Shown one piece after another: positions 7,393-7,509 of a stretch of DNA of 7,509 bases. Location of the stretch: NCBI GenBank assembly GCA_002715035.1, contig PAXB01000053.1:1-7509 (forward strand), in the 5' to 3' direction. The notes under the pieces are model-generated. The model was not told the origin of the DNA, ran no database searches, and saw only the letters and a program-made list of their open reading frames with translations. This DNA is from Fidelibacterota bacterium (GTDB lineage: Bacteria; Fidelibacterota; Marinisomatia; Marinisomatales; TCS55). Position numbers and translations under genes: made by a program. Position 1 is the first letter of the stretch. Every line of letters begins with the position of its first letter.

Positions 7393-7398
7393 CCTCCT
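7393..7398 (-). promoter_or_regulatory. Strong Shine-Dalgarno AGGAGG for the TTG-started M20 gene
   Basis: The minus strand reads AGGAGG, then five bases (TTAAA), then TTG at 7387. This is the only full-consensus ribosome binding site in the window and decides the non-ATG start of the M20 gene. Confidence 0.85.
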
Positions 7399-7460
7399 GT
7401 TAATTTCATTTAATAGAATGGGAAGTTAGGCGGGCTATTTGAAATTTTAAAGATAGAAAG

Positions 7461-7506
7461 AAAAAAACCGGGATCCTCAAAATCACCATCGATAATTATC
7501 GGGTTT
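7461..7506 (-). terminator. Possible rho-independent terminator of a gene beyond the right edge
   Basis: On the minus strand AAACC (7506-7502) can pair with GGTTT (7469-7465). Three further pairs, GAT with ATC, lie inside across a small internal loop, and a run of seven T (7467-7461) overlaps and follows the 3' arm. The loop is long and the stem broken, so the call is weak. The same stretch contains a perfect 12-base palindrome, CGATAATTATCG (7490-7501). Its position upstream of the first gene of the leftward run suits a boundary between transcription units. Confidence 0.3.
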
Positions 7507-7509
7507 GTC

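Noticed and set aside
7448..7481. Bacteroidota-like promoter pattern on the minus strand (TTTG, 22 bases, TATCTTTA) upstream of the M20 gene
   Set aside because: The spacing is one longer than the usual range, the last base of the -7 element does not match, and it overlaps the possible terminator. It could be real but is too weak to list as a feature.
1..7509. Search for defence systems, CRISPR arrays, integrases, transposases, tRNA genes or phage modules
   Set aside because: No direct repeat array, tRNA-like cloverleaf, transposase motif or nuclease/toxin family is visible. Every frame over 100 codons that is not a shadow is accounted for by the metabolic genes and helicase.

Overview
The window looks like a piece of a moderately AT-rich bacterial chromosome. 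The families present (a Tat-exported Gfo/Idh/MocA protein of GH109 type, a long Na+/solute symporter, a secreted AbgB-like M20 peptidase) are typical of heterotrophs of the FCB group and similar aquatic lineages such as Bacteroidota or Marinimicrobia. That placement is an impression from protein style, not a measured assignment. I see no tRNA, rRNA, CRISPR array, transposase or phage gene.

Layout. The left end (bases 2-1339, + strand) holds most of a DEAD-box RNA helicase of the DeaD/CsdA type, cut by the window edge just upstream of motif II. It converges, with 18 bases between the stop codons, on a run of five genes that all read leftwards. In order of transcription these are: an exported M20-family amidohydrolase resembling AbgB (7387-5948), a 90-residue unrecognised small protein (5884-5612), a Tat-exported GH109-like NAD-dependent glycosidase/oxidoreductase (5566-4211), an SSS-family sodium/solute symporter (4210-2477), and a galactokinase-family GHMP sugar kinase (2407-1358). 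The symporter start codon abuts the stop codon of the GH109-like gene. A 66-base imperfect palindrome fills the gap between symporter and kinase. The right end (7388-7509) is the leader of the run, with a strong Shine-Dalgarno sequence and a possible terminator of an upstream gene.

How the genes may work together. The last three genes read as a compact sugar-use cassette. An enzyme outside the cytoplasm would release an amino sugar or other hexose, a sodium-driven transporter would import it, and a cytoplasmic kinase would phosphorylate it at C1. Because GH109 is founded on alpha-N-acetylgalactosaminidase and the kinase is of galactokinase type, N-acetylgalactosamine or galactose is the best guess for the substrate. 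This is inference. The M20 protein and the small protein lie upstream on the same strand and have no evident place in that pathway. The helicase is housekeeping or cold-stress RNA metabolism and is unrelated.
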